A stretch of 64,000 bases of DNA from Geosiphon pyriformis (lineage: Eukaryota > Glomeromycota > Glomeromycetes > Archaeosporales > Geosiphonaceae), in assembly GCA_016748015.1 (NCBI GenBank), contig JAAOMT010000480.1, positions 125,356 through 189,355 of the forward strand. Direction: 5' to 3'. Positions within the stretch are counted from its first letter, which is position 1. Each line of letters begins with the position of its first letter. The notes below the pieces were generated by a model that was not told where the DNA came from, did not search any database, and saw only the letters and a program-made list of their open reading frames with translations. Of the stretch, positions 45,289 through 56,101 are shown one piece after another. The position numbers and the translations under genes were made by a program.

Positions 45289-47420
45289 TTTGGTGCTCCC
45301 TGTAAAATATAATTTTACAGAGAACCAGCACCAACAACAATTATTTAAAGGTTGCAGAATCAGAAAGAAAAAGAACAAACCATCTAAAATTTGCCAAATT
45401 TTTATTTTAACACTACTGTCAATACTTGGGATTAACCAACAATCAACTATTAGCAGAATTAGTCTTCAACTTTTATGTCAACAAAAGAATTAAATATTTC
45501 TTAAGAGAACCAGTAAATCCAGAATTAGTAAGAAGAAACTTTTATAGTGAATTAATTCAATATACCAGCTTATCATTAAATTACAACTTTATACCAATTA
45601 TTACTGAAATCAACAGAAAAATTAAAAAGCACATTCAATAAACATTTCCTATTACCTATGTAAAAAAAGGCAAAGAAAAACTACAAACACTAGCAGAAAC
45701 CCAAGGCAAATACAATTACCTATGTGGAAGAAACAAAAAATTGATTCATCAGTTAATCTATTATATTATCACACTTCCAGAAATACCATCAATATAATAT
45801 TAACAAATGCATCCACAACAAACATAACAACTCTATTAAACAGACTTTTGTTCCAAAATAAACAGAAAAAAGCAAAGTTATTAGGAATCTACAGTGATTA
45901 TTTTGAGAGATTTAAATTACAATTTCCAATGCCATTAGAATTTCAATTACCACTACCTTAACCAAATTTTGGAACTGCTAGTTCTTGAAAAGTAATGAAA
46001 TCAGAAAAAAAGGAAGATAAAAATCAGGAATTTAACTATCAAAACCTAATACTGAAAACCCCAGAAATACAAACTCTGATCATTTCAACTTAGCAAAATC
46101 AGAACAATCTAAACACTATTCCTATTGTTCTCTAAAACTTACCTTCAATAATTATGATTGATTCACCACCAGTTGCATCAATTGCCAAACAACAACAACA
46201 ACAACAGCCATAACTACTACCTTAGCAACAACTTCAACAGCAACTACAATCACAACAACAACTATTACTAGTACTAATGGTTTATGCTCCAATTATAAAA
46301 CTTAAGAAATTTACTGGCAAAAAAAAGAATATGCAAGTTTGGCTCAACAATGTGGAAAAAACCATTACAGCCAATGAATAAAACAATGTTAGAGCATTAT
46401 AGACAATCCCATATTTTTTTTAGGATACTACCAATTCATAGTATTAAAGCCTAATCCAAAAACTTCAAGATTTTAATATATTTAAAGTTGAATTTTTGAA
46501 ATATTTTAGTAACAATAATAGCATCAATCATTTAGCAAATACCTTTACCACTATTAAACAAGAAAAAACTGAAGCTGTTACTACATACTTAGAATGTTTC
46601 TATCACAATCTGTGCCAAATCTAAGCCATCAATGCCAATTATTTTACTATAACACAAATCTTGAATCAGTTTATTTACAGATTATGCAGTAGTATTATAT
46701 AATACATATATCTATTACATCCAGTAACACTACAAGTAGCAATCACTCATGTCAAAGACTTTGAATTAGCTGAACTTGAAGCCAACCATGTCCAAGCCAT
46801 AAATCTAGTGATAAACAAATCATCTAACTTGGACTCAAAATTAAAACAATTCAGTAACTCAATTAACCAAAAAATAAAAGGATACTTAGCTAACAACAAT
46901 CAGACAATATATCAATCACCACAATATTATGACAATTCCAGAACCTTCTACCAGTACCAAAATCAGTCACATTCTGCATCATTGTCAAATTATAATCATG
47001 ACAACAAGAGACATGTATCTGTTACAATTGTAATAAACAAAAACACATTAGAGTTAACTGCCACACTAAAATTAATAATCAACAATTAGGAAATCAACAT
47101 TAAAACTCTGATCACTAATTTCAAACTCTAAACTACTAACCAAATTAAGATCAATATTAACTTCATTATTCACAAATAATACAACAACCAATATACACAT
47201 CTCCAATCTATTAAAACCCAGTTCCAGTTATTTATCAACCACAGCCACAAGTAATTTATCATCTCCAATTAATTCCAATACTGCCACAAAACCCAGTTCA
47301 AATATCTAGAAATCTAAGACCAAGAATTACTCACACTCAAAAAAACTGGTAATTAGCAATAATAATACATCAACCAATCTCCAGCTTATCACAACAGCCA
47401 TTAGGATCACACCAATAGAG
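45289..47420 (+). pseudogene. D gag, broken
   Basis: 45426-45641 opens with Q-L-L-A-E-L-V-F-N-F-Y-V and I-T-E-I-N-R-K-I. 45722-45961 is a second piece in another frame, with L-P-M-P-L-E-F-Q-L-P-L-P. A long Gln-rich run follows near 46190-46260. 46808-47089 carries L-D-S-K-L-K-Q-F and the zinc knuckle at 47020-47061 (C-Y-N-C-N-K-Q-K-H-I-R-V-N-C, all ligands kept, read in a neighbouring frame), then a Gln/Pro-rich tail. Matches B1 throughout. Confidence 0.82.
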
Positions 47421-48140
47421 TTTGGGAACTGAATACAAACAAAACCCAAATTCCCAAAACTATTTAAGTCTCCTGATTATCCCAAAAGACACCAAATTCA
47501 GTAAACAGAAACCCAATCAAACCCAACTATTTACCAACAATATACCTCCAGCAACTATCATTAAAAATAAATTACTTACTGCCATTTTCCCTTTTAAACT
47601 AGAGGAACCAGTCAAAATACCACTATTCAGTAAAGTTACTCTTGAATCAAAATCTATTACTGCAATGTATACAGATGCCAAAGTTAATGATCAGTTTATT
47701 AAACTGATCCTAGACAATAGATCAGCCAACAGCATTATCATATAACAACTTATGGACCAATTAGGTTGCCAAATTGATTGCACTGCTAGTACCAGAATTA
47801 TCACCACCAATGGAATGATGAAAATGTCTATTGGTGAGATTGATGACTTTCCATTTGTAGTTAATGACATTATTGCACCCATAAAAGTTCTTGTCATAGA
47901 AGCCACAAAGTACTAAACATTAGTTGGAAATAACTGGTTGTTTAAAACCAACACCATATTTGACTGGAATACTTAAAAATTACAATTAAGCTAGAACAGT
48001 TAGAACATTTGGGTACCAGTCACTTGTGGTTATTTCAAAACTACTACCAACCAACAACTATTAATCAAGCTTAAGGAAAAAAAAAAACCTACCTAGAAAA
48101 CCTACCAAGTCTTATGAGCTAACACCAATCACAACAAATT
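47421..48140 (+). pseudogene. D protease, broken
   Basis: 47422-47745 is open and ends in I-K-L-I-L-D-N-R-S-A-N-S-I-I-I, the active-site loop with D-S-G changed to D-N-R. Strands to about 47990 match A, B1 and G. Not functional. Confidence 0.82.
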
Positions 48141-48930
48141 ACCACTAATACTCTTTTGAGATAACAAGAGAAAAAAAAAAAAAAGATAAGTCACAAAAAA
48201 ACACCACCACCAATAAAACCATTAGTGGCTAAGGAAGATCTTATTTGATTAACACCAGACCAGAACCACTATATATTCTACTTAAGTGCAAAAACTATAA
48301 GAAAAAGCTGTCCTCTATGGGAGCCTAGATTGCATTTGACAAAGATTACTGGACATATATGCACTATTACTATAAGTTATGCCATTGTAAACATTATGGT
48401 TATTTAAAAAGACAAAAAAAATAGGACAATAAACTATGTCTTGCTTATGAAGAAACCTTACTTAATAAAGAAATATAGAACAACATTCTTAGTTGAAAAG
48501 AAATGTACAATGTTTTATGTTAATATACAATCTTTATAAGTGATTGGATCAGTAAAGAAACACTTTTCAATGCCACATGAAACTGTGCTTTGTCATGCTT
48601 AGACAGTTATTTACATAATAAAAACAAAATTTGAAGAATAGCAAGTATCAAAGTCAAAGATGTTTTGTCCAGCAAAATATTAGAGATTAAGAATAATTTA
48701 CTAAAACCAGTAAAAACTTTTTTTATTCTCAATTTCGATGTATTTGTTAATATTAAAGCTGGCTCAAAAAAATTCCATAAACACTATCAGAATTTAATGC
48801 CAATCTGACAAGAACAGGAGCAATATTTAAAACAATTAAACACCCAACTATGTAACTATTGTTTAATACCATGTGACTTTTACTATTGTAATAATTTTGA
48901 TCTCATTTACAACCTACCATCATGCATAAT
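48141..48930 (+). pseudogene. D Cys-rich linker
   Basis: Near 48280-48400 it reads L-K-C-K-N-Y-K-K-K-L-S-S-M-G-A, then Y-Y-Y-K-L-C-H-C, a decayed copy of the first Cys cluster of A. Near 48840-48910, L-C-N-Y-C-L-I-P-C-D matches the second cluster (L-C-E-K-C-I-M-P-C-D in A). Conservation between two families suggests a real domain. Confidence 0.6.
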
Positions 48931-49480
48931 ATATTTGATCTCTGAAGAAAAAGAACCAATTAGCAACTACAAAGCAGAATCAAAATTACCACCTAATTGC
49001 AATTCAAACTCTGACAACAATAATAATAACAATGATTTCAGCTCCATTCAAAATAACAACAATGACATTTATGATTCAAACCCCAATTCAAACTTCGAAC
49101 AATATATTATACTTCTTAATTCTTCTAAGAAGCAAGAACTTAAATGGTTTAATGATAATAATAAGAGTATTATGGCAGAACATACATATAATACCAATAC
49201 AGAATTTGATCTTAAATATTCTAGAAAAGATGCCATTAAATTGAAACCACATTCATGCATCTGTATTGATCTAAAAGTAGTACTGAAAATTCCTATTTCT
49301 GGTTCAAATAGCTCAGCTAGTATTAATGGAAAATAAAGAGAAATTAAAAATAACAGCAAAAAGGATAAGTGAATTCAAATCTATAAATAGAATAGCTGTA
49401 CCAGTTAATATGACAGAAGAAAAAACTATTGACAAGAAAGAAATTATCTCTACCAGTTAATCAATTTTTATTTCATCATA
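48931..49480 (+). pseudogene. D dUTPase with internal deletion
   Basis: An Asn/Ser-rich stretch (48935-49110) leads to motif 1, N-T-E-F-D-L-K-Y-S-R-K-D (about 49196-49230), and the strand L-K-V-V-L-K-I-P. The next residues are already the C-terminal part (L-V-Q-I-A-Q-L-V-L-M, near 49300, in another frame), so about 60-70 residues with motifs 2, 3 and 4, including the catalytic Asp, are gone. Motif 5 reads E-F-K-S-I-N-R. Cannot be a working dUTPase. Confidence 0.78.
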
Positions 49481-50780
49481 TAATTAATATTTAGTAGTTA
49501 TAGAAAGAAAAGTAAGAGATCAACCCCAAATTTTTGAAGCAGAAGCCACTATTTGTGAATCAAAAGAGATTGCCATCACCAATCTTTATATACTGGCTAA
49601 AAGCTACAAACATATTAAAATTCTTATCTACAATACAACTGAAAATCCTATTGAAATACCAAAATGAACTACTATTAGATACTTAAGTATTAAAGTTAAA
49701 GACCAATTATCAAGCATCATTCCAGATTTTCTACAACTGTGTAGATATGTAGATATTATATCACAAACAATATATGGACAAGAAAAATGTTATTTGTTCC
49801 AATCAAAACAGTTGGAACAAATAAACTTAGGAAACTTAGACCCATTTCAGCAAATGCAGCTCAAGATGCTATTCAACAATTTTATAGATATTTTTGCCAG
49901 TAAAAATGAATTTGGCAGAACCAATATCATCCAGCATCAGATTAAGACTAGAGATATTATGCCAATTAAACAATGAGCATATGGAATACCACCAGCAAGC
50001 TATGAAATCATTTAACAAAAAATCAATTGAATGTTAGACAATGGGTTAATTCAATTATCAATGAGTTTATGATTATTATTAATAGTACTAATTTACAAGA
50101 AGAATAAAAAAATCTGTTTTTGTGTAGATTACAGAAAACTCAATAGTATTATTCATGGAGACAGCTATTCAACTTCATGAATCTAAGAATTGTTTGATGC
50201 TTTTAGAAGAAAAAAATAATTCTTCACTTTAGATTTGAACAGTGGTTATTAGCAAGTAGCCATAAAACCAGAAGACAAAAAAAAAACTGCTTTTACAATC
50301 AGAGAAGAGAATTTTAAGTTTGATGTTATGCTATTTGGTTTAATTAATGCACTAGCCACTTTTTAATAACTTATGAAAATTGTTTATATTGGACTACTAT
50401 GAAAATTAGTTATTGTGTATTTGGATAATACCAATGTGTTTTCAAAAACATTCAATGATCATTTTTATCATTTACAGCAAGTATTTGAAAAACTAAGAAG
50501 AGCTGAATTAAAACTAAATGCAAACAAGTGTTTCTTTGGCAAAACAGAACTGAAATTTTTGAGACATATTATGAACAAAAACAGAATCAAAATGGATCCA
50601 GACAAGATTAAGATCATTAAAAACTTTCCAGTACTAATAAATTTTACAGAATTAAGAACATTCTTGGAATTTGCTAAATACTATTGTTGTTTTATCCAAA
50701 ACTTCTCCAAACTGGCTCAACCACTTCATTAGTTACAAGCCAAAAATATGAAATATGAATGAACAAAAACCCAGTAAGAA
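49481..50780 (+). pseudogene. D linker and reverse transcriptase, broken
   Basis: The linker (I-C-E-S-K-E-I-A-I-T-N-L-Y near 49550) is followed by Q-L-E-Q-I-N-L-G-N-L-D-P-F-Q-Q (49806) and F-G-R-T-N-I-I-Q-H-Q. RT: F-C-V-D-Y-R-K-L-N near 50120, then the active site Y-L-D-N-T-N at 50418, with Asn for the second Asp, and F-F-G-K-T-E-L-K-F-L-R-H near 50535. Several stops. Confidence 0.85.
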
Positions 50781-51220
50781 ACTTTTAACATTTTAAGAAA
50801 AAAGCTCATTTAAGCACTAGTATTGATCTATTTAGATTACAACAAACTATTTATTATTATTATCAATGCATCTGGTCAAATATTAGAAGCCATACTATCT
50901 CAAAAAAAACCAGATAGAAGAGAACACTTAATAGCATATGCCAGCCAAAGCTTAAGTCTAGTTGAAAAGAACTATAAAACTTCAGCATTAAAATATTTGG
51001 CTATCTATTGGACTGTTATTAAATAGAAAAATACTTAAGTCAAAAGTTTGATGTATATACTAATTACAAAGGATTGACATCAATCCAAAAGCAAAAATTT
51101 GGAGATAATTACTATGTCAGATAGAAAATAGAACTTTCATTATTTAAATATACAATACATTATAAAAAAAAAAAAAAAAGAAATACCAATGGTTTGTTAT
51201 AAATAAGACAAATCTAAGAA
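50781..51220 (+). pseudogene. D RNase H, broken
   Basis: 50823-51026 reads I-I-I-N-A-S-G-Q-I-L-E-A-I (Asp of T-D-A-S replaced by Asn) and L-I-A-Y-A-S-Q-S-L-S-L-V-E-K-N-Y. The second half is broken. Confidence 0.8.
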
Positions 51221-52530
51221 CATTTTAATCCAAAAATATAACAAAAAATGAATACACAAATATATTAACAACTCTAACACTATATTAATACCCAGCAGTT
51301 TAAGAAAAAATTATCTTAAAAGGAACAAAACAACATAAAACAACAATTAAAATATTTTATTACTTATTAAAATATATTATATTAAAAAAACAGAAAGGAT
51401 CCAGATCAACTACTCAAAGTAATCACAGAACCAAAAAGAAAAACAATACTATACAACATGCACTTAAATCTAACAGCAGACTATTTTCATAAAGAAACAA
51501 CTATAAAAAGAACCAGAAAAAAGTATTATTGGCCATTAATGTATCCAAACATCATCCAATACATTCAAAATTGTAATGCTTGTTAGAAAAGAGAAGAAAC
51601 AAGACCCAATAAACTATTAAGACCAATCAAAGTAGGACAACTATTTAATAGAATTAGAATTGACTTAGTCAGACCATTAATAATAACCAGCAAAGACAAT
51701 TAGTATATAATAGTAGTCATGGACTATCTCACAAAATAGCCAGAAGTAAAAGCAATTCAAAAAGCAGATGCAGAATTCATAGCCAAATTCGTTTATCAAG
51801 ATTTGATTTGTCAACATAGATGTCCAAAAAAATTGCTATCAAATCAAGGAACTCACTTTGTAAACAAAACATTAACAGAATTAAGCCAAAGATTTAGAAT
51901 TAAAAGATTATTATTATTATCATATCATCTATAAACAAATAGTTTAGTGAAAAAGTTCAACAGAATATTGTGTAAAGCAATTGCCAAAATCAGTCAAAAA
52001 AACCAGAACAAATAAGATTTGTTTATATCATCCATGCTATTTGCTTATCAAACAATAAAACAAAATACTACACAAACAACATTATTTAAACTTGTTTATA
52101 GTAGAACAGCAATATTACCAGTTAAAATAAATATTAACATATATCTAACAGAACCAATAACAGAAGCCAATTTACAAAAAACATTGCTGAAAAAAACATA
52201 CAAATTAATGGAAACTCTAAAAAACAAAAGATGAAAAGCAGTTAAGAATATTTAAAAGTCATAAAAAAAACAAAAAAAATGGCATGATAACCAATTATCA
52301 GATAAACCAGTTAAATTTAGAATTAGAGACAAAGTACTCTTATATCATATCAAAGCAGAAAAACAATGGAGTGGAAAAGTTAAACCCAAATGGAATGGAC
52401 CATTTCACATAGAAGAAATTCTAGAAAATAGAGCTTATAAATTAAAATAGAACAACAAAATATTAGCTAAAGCAGCACATAGAGATTAACTGAAATTATA
52501 TTATAATACAGCATTATTATCTACCAATAA
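51221..52530 (+). pseudogene. D integrase, broken
   Basis: Zinc-domain pieces near 51460-51600 and first Asp segment I-D-L-V-R-P-L near 51660. The second Asp of the usual L-S-D-Q-G-T is Asn here (L-S-N-Q-G-T, near 51840), and the catalytic Glu codon reads AAA at 51950-51952 (S-L-V-K-K-F-N). 52019-52234 is an open core piece (L-F-A-Y-Q-T-I-K-Q-N-T-T). A GPY/F-like tail, Q-W-S-G-K-V-K-P-K-W-N-G-P-F-H-I, is near 52362-52410. Confidence 0.85.
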
Positions 52531-52689
52531 TATTTTACAACTGGGAGTACAACAAATACTAATCCAACCAGATGAGATTTTATGAGATCTAGAATTAATC
52601 ATAGTCATCAATACAAACATGTCAAATTAATTAAACAGAATAGTATATAAAGACACAATAGATGTGACTAAAAGCAATAATAAAAAGAT

Positions 52690-53310
52690 GAAAATTACTA
52701 ACAACATTTATTTATTCATACAACAACTATTTTAAATAATTTAACAAACAAATATGAAAATCACAATTAACCAACAAATCATTTAATACAAAGATAATAA
52801 AAAAAATCCAATACAAAGTGCTCAAAAAATTAAAAAACACTATAGACAAGATAATAGCAAAAGTAAAGTTGTTAATAAAAACACTCAAAACAGCTGTATT
52901 ATATCAAAAAATAACCAAAAAAACTTGGAATTAGTGGTTACAACAATTTCCAAGAAACTTTTATTATTATTACTTAAAACAAAATCTGAATATTTAGAAT
53001 TTATATACTAATAAAACAAAACAGTTATTTAATACAACAATATTATAACAATTAGAACAATTTATAAGAAAAAACAATCTGTTAACACAAACATGAGCCA
53101 TATATTGGCTACATACAGGATTTCAAGATTGATTAACAATATTACTTAACTTAGTGATAGATACAATTATCATCAACCAATTAAAAAAAATAACTAATGC
53201 TTAGTTTGAAGAATTACAAATCAAAATAACCCAAGTAATTCTTGAAGAAAAAGTTCAGGAGTTAATTAAAAAGAAGATATAGAAGATCTTAATAAAGCTC
53301 AATATTAAAA
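52690..53310 (+). pseudogene. D ORF3 remnant
   Basis: Follows integrase as in A and H. Starts M-K-I-T-N-N-I-Y-L-F-I-Q-Q-L-F near 52689; later pieces are in shifted frames. The end, near 53282-53305, reads E-D-L-N-K-A-Q-Y then a stop and the purine tract AAAAAGAGGAGATAA. Confidence 0.65.
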
Positions 53311-53321
53311 AGAGGAGATAA

Positions 53322-54327
53322 TATTACTTATAGAATATAGAAATTATATATTAGTATACAAATTAGCCAATCAGAATAAAATACAATAAAAGTAGAATTT
53401 CAGAATTCCTCTTAGAAGAATCACAAGATTTCAAAATTACAAGATTTTAGTATGAGAAATTGCAAAATTCCAGAATTCTAGGATTCCTTTTAAGAAATTA
53501 CAGGATTTCAGGAATTTCAGGATTCCTGGCTAGAAAATTGAAAAATTCAAAAAATTTTATATAACAAAATTTATGTATATATAACAGTAGTATTAGAAGC
53601 AGAAAAAACAGAATACTTAGAGTGAAAATTTTTAGTTTAAAACCTTCAGTTCTAATTCCCTATCTATTCCTTCATATGATAGTATTCTATAACTTAAAGT
53701 GGAAACATAAAAATATTAATAAAATACTTATTAATTATCACAATCCATATTTTCACTATCAACAATTCATGTTAATAGTTACCAATACTTAACTACATTA
53801 AACCAATAATACTTAATCACAGCTATTGATGAGATACTAATTTTTTTTGTCTTGATTTATCTTTTTATTTTCTTTTTATTATTTTCATTATTTTTTTTTA
53901 TTTTTTTTATTTTCTTTTGTTTTATTGTGGATTTATTAATTGATTAAAAAAATAATAGACAGAATACTGACATCAAGATATAGCACTGATAAAAGACCCA
54001 GAAATAAGAGTGAACACTCAAGATTGAGGATAGCTTACCAAAAGATTACTGGCCATCAAGCTAAGAAAAAAATTGATGGAATTGTGATTCTGGAAAGTGA
54101 CAAACAACAAAGCATACCAACTTGAGGGTTAAGAAGAAACTAAAAACATTACCAAAAGATATTACTATTGAATTTTTGTTCATTATACAAAGAATTCAAC
54201 CAAAACTTTCAGATACAAAATCTTTAAATCACCAAAATCTTTAGATATTACCAACATAAATCAGCTATTGAGCACCAAGTTATGAGTTTGTTATTTGTTT
54301 TAACACCCCAAATAATTCTTTGTAACA
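53322..54327 (+). repeat. D 3' LTR (1006 bp)
   Basis: Starts TATTACTTATAG (TG to TA), ends CTTTGTAACA. About 60-90 bp longer than the 5' LTR because of extra GAATTTCAGAATTCC-like units near 53395-53530. T-rich run at about 53835-53930. Confidence 0.92.
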
Positions 54328-55859
54328 TTGGTAATTAAGTTTAAATTTATGGCTATTGGATCAAGAACATATAATTGTAACATATAAATTTCAATTTCCA
54401 AATACAATTGTGCATTTTTAAATGTGTAAGAATGAGAAATGGGTTTTTCAGCAAAGTTAACTGATTCATTCAATTGATTCATCTTAGTAATTGTTGGTAA
54501 TTTGTTATGGCATACAGGACAAACTCACTTCTTATTATTAATATTAGACAATTAACAAGCTGAACATTTTTTTAGAGAACCAATTTGGCTTTAATATTGT
54601 ACTAATTTATCAATTATATTTGTTTCTTGACTTTTTTTGCACAAAGCTTTTCTAAAATAATAGTAAAATAATTAGTAAGTTTTTTATAAATTTCATTTAT
54701 CATATGTGAAGTTAAAAAAAATAATTTCTCATATTCCTTTTCAAGAAGTTCAAAATACAATCAAGAATTTATATTTTGAATATTATTAATTTAATCATAA
54801 TTAAAAGCAACAAAATTCATAATAATATTGAATATAACTGTATTATATTCATAATTTAAGTAATTTTTTTGACTTTTTTGTTTATTATAAAAGACTAAAA
54901 ATAAAAATCCTTTGGAAAGCTTTGACTGTTCTATAGCCAAACTTTCTAACCAGTAAACTTTTTATAACAACTAAAACTTATAATATGATTATCAATATCA
55001 ATAACTATTTTCGATTTTGCTATTAAATATTTGATTGCTAAAATAGCTAAATTAATAGTAGAAACATATTTTAAGTATCTTGATCTGTATATAGCATCAA
55101 CTGTTATAACACACTTAAAAAGCTTTTCTCCTTTATTTTGATATTCATATTTATTATAAGTAAGAGTTTTAATAAATCTTACAATAACTGGATTTTGTTT
55201 TACAAGTTATGTTAAAGGACAATACTCTAAAAGACTATTTAGACTAAAATGTTCATGATTTTTTTTCAAACCTATTATATTATTATACAAATTATCTTGT
55301 TTCCTTTTGGCAATTTCTGTTATGGATTTAATACAACCTTGTTGATTATTAAATGCTTCATCTAATTGCTTTTTTAATGTTGCATTCTTAGATAATAATT
55401 GCTAATTGATATTTTCTAGCTTTTGTATCTATTTTATATAAACTTTATATATTGAATCTGACAAGAATACTTGGACTCTAAAATCAGAAAAAGTTTTTTC
55501 TAATTCTAATAACTTGTTATTATTAAAAAGTCTTGGTTTTTTTTTTCTGTTTTTTTTAAATCTAAAAAAGTTGAATCATTTAATTTAGTAATTTGTTTAA
55601 TAAAAAACTTTTTAACAATAATCTGATTATAATGTCTTTTACATAAAGAATAATTGTTTAGAGAGTTAAGTAATATAGTTAATCTAGAAAAATACTTAGT
55701 TATTTTTGTTATTTTTTCTGCTACAACACTAGCTAATGCATATTGCCATTTTTGACTTTTTTTGGTCTCACATTTTACTAATTAACTTTCATCATATTCA
55801 CTGGTAAGAGATTCAAATAAACAAAATAAGTCTTTGGCATTCATTATAAAACAAGACAT
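54328..55859 (-). pseudogene. T long ORF, N-terminal part, decayed
   Basis: A minus-strand frame from ATG at 55857-55859 (a second ATG at 55842-55844) down to the D insertion. Unrecognised family. Visible: L-C-K-R-H-Y-N-Q-I-I-V near 55640 (possible Cys/His metal site), a helical heptad-like part with K-N-A-T-L-K-K-Q-L-D-E-A near 55375, then V-I-T-V-D-A-I-Y-R-S-R-Y-L-K near 55090 and V-I-D-I-D-N-H-I-I-S-F near 54990. 54300-54482 is an open piece ending at the D junction. There are about a dozen stops and at least one frameshift. If T is a transposon this is its main protein, possibly the transposase; this is inferred from position only. Confidence 0.5.
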
Positions 55860-56085
55860 AATTTTAAATTCAATTTAATAAAAAACTACTATGTAAAATT
55901 GTGTAAATTTTTATGAATTCTGAAACTTTGTGTTTATAAAAGTATGTTTCTACTGTTAATTTCAATTTTTATTTGAAGTATTTGATCAATAAAATATTAT
56001 TAAATTCTTTATGCTAATAATGCTAAACACCAATTAGATTATAAGAATTTTTTGTAGATTATTTCAGAAATAATCTATGAAATTT
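55860..56085. other. T terminal region upstream of its ORF
   Basis: AT-rich, no frame. Near the end a perfect palindrome AGATTATTT-CAG-AAATAATCT lies at 56056-56076, just inside the inverted end. It could be a promoter or a transposase site; no direct support. Confidence 0.4.
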
Positions 56086-56101
56086 AAAATCTTTCTGACT
56101 G
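56086..56101 (-). repeat. T right terminal inverted repeat
   Basis: Inverted CAGTCAGAAAGATTTT, partner of 36452-36467. Followed by TA and then G protease sequence. Confidence 0.6.

Larger units (their letters stand above)
39112..54327 (+). mobile_element. Element D: dUTPase-type LTR retrotransposon, split by F
   Basis: 5' LTR 39112-39772 plus 45037-45288, internal 45289-53321, 3' LTR 53322-54327. Target repeat TTGG at 39108-39111 and 54328-54331, perfect. Same order as A and H: gag, protease, Cys-rich linker, dUTPase, RT, RNase H, integrase, ORF3. Less decayed than B1, more than H. It lies in the T ORF. Confidence 0.92.
36452..56101 (-). mobile_element. T: candidate DNA transposon with CAGTCAGA inverted ends and TA flanks, split by D
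   Basis: The ends are CAGTCAGAGAAATTTT (36452-36467) and, inverted, CAGTCAGAAAGATTTT (56086-56101): 14 of 16 equal, the two differences being transitions. Each is flanked by TA (36450-36451 and 56102-56103). Without D the unit is about 4.4 kb and carries one long decayed minus-strand ORF that fills most of it. TA flanks and CAGT ends recall Tc1/mariner-like elements, but the ORF is far longer than their transposase, so the superfamily is unknown. The left flank is E2 LTR and the right flank G protease, which do not belong together. Confidence 0.6.
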
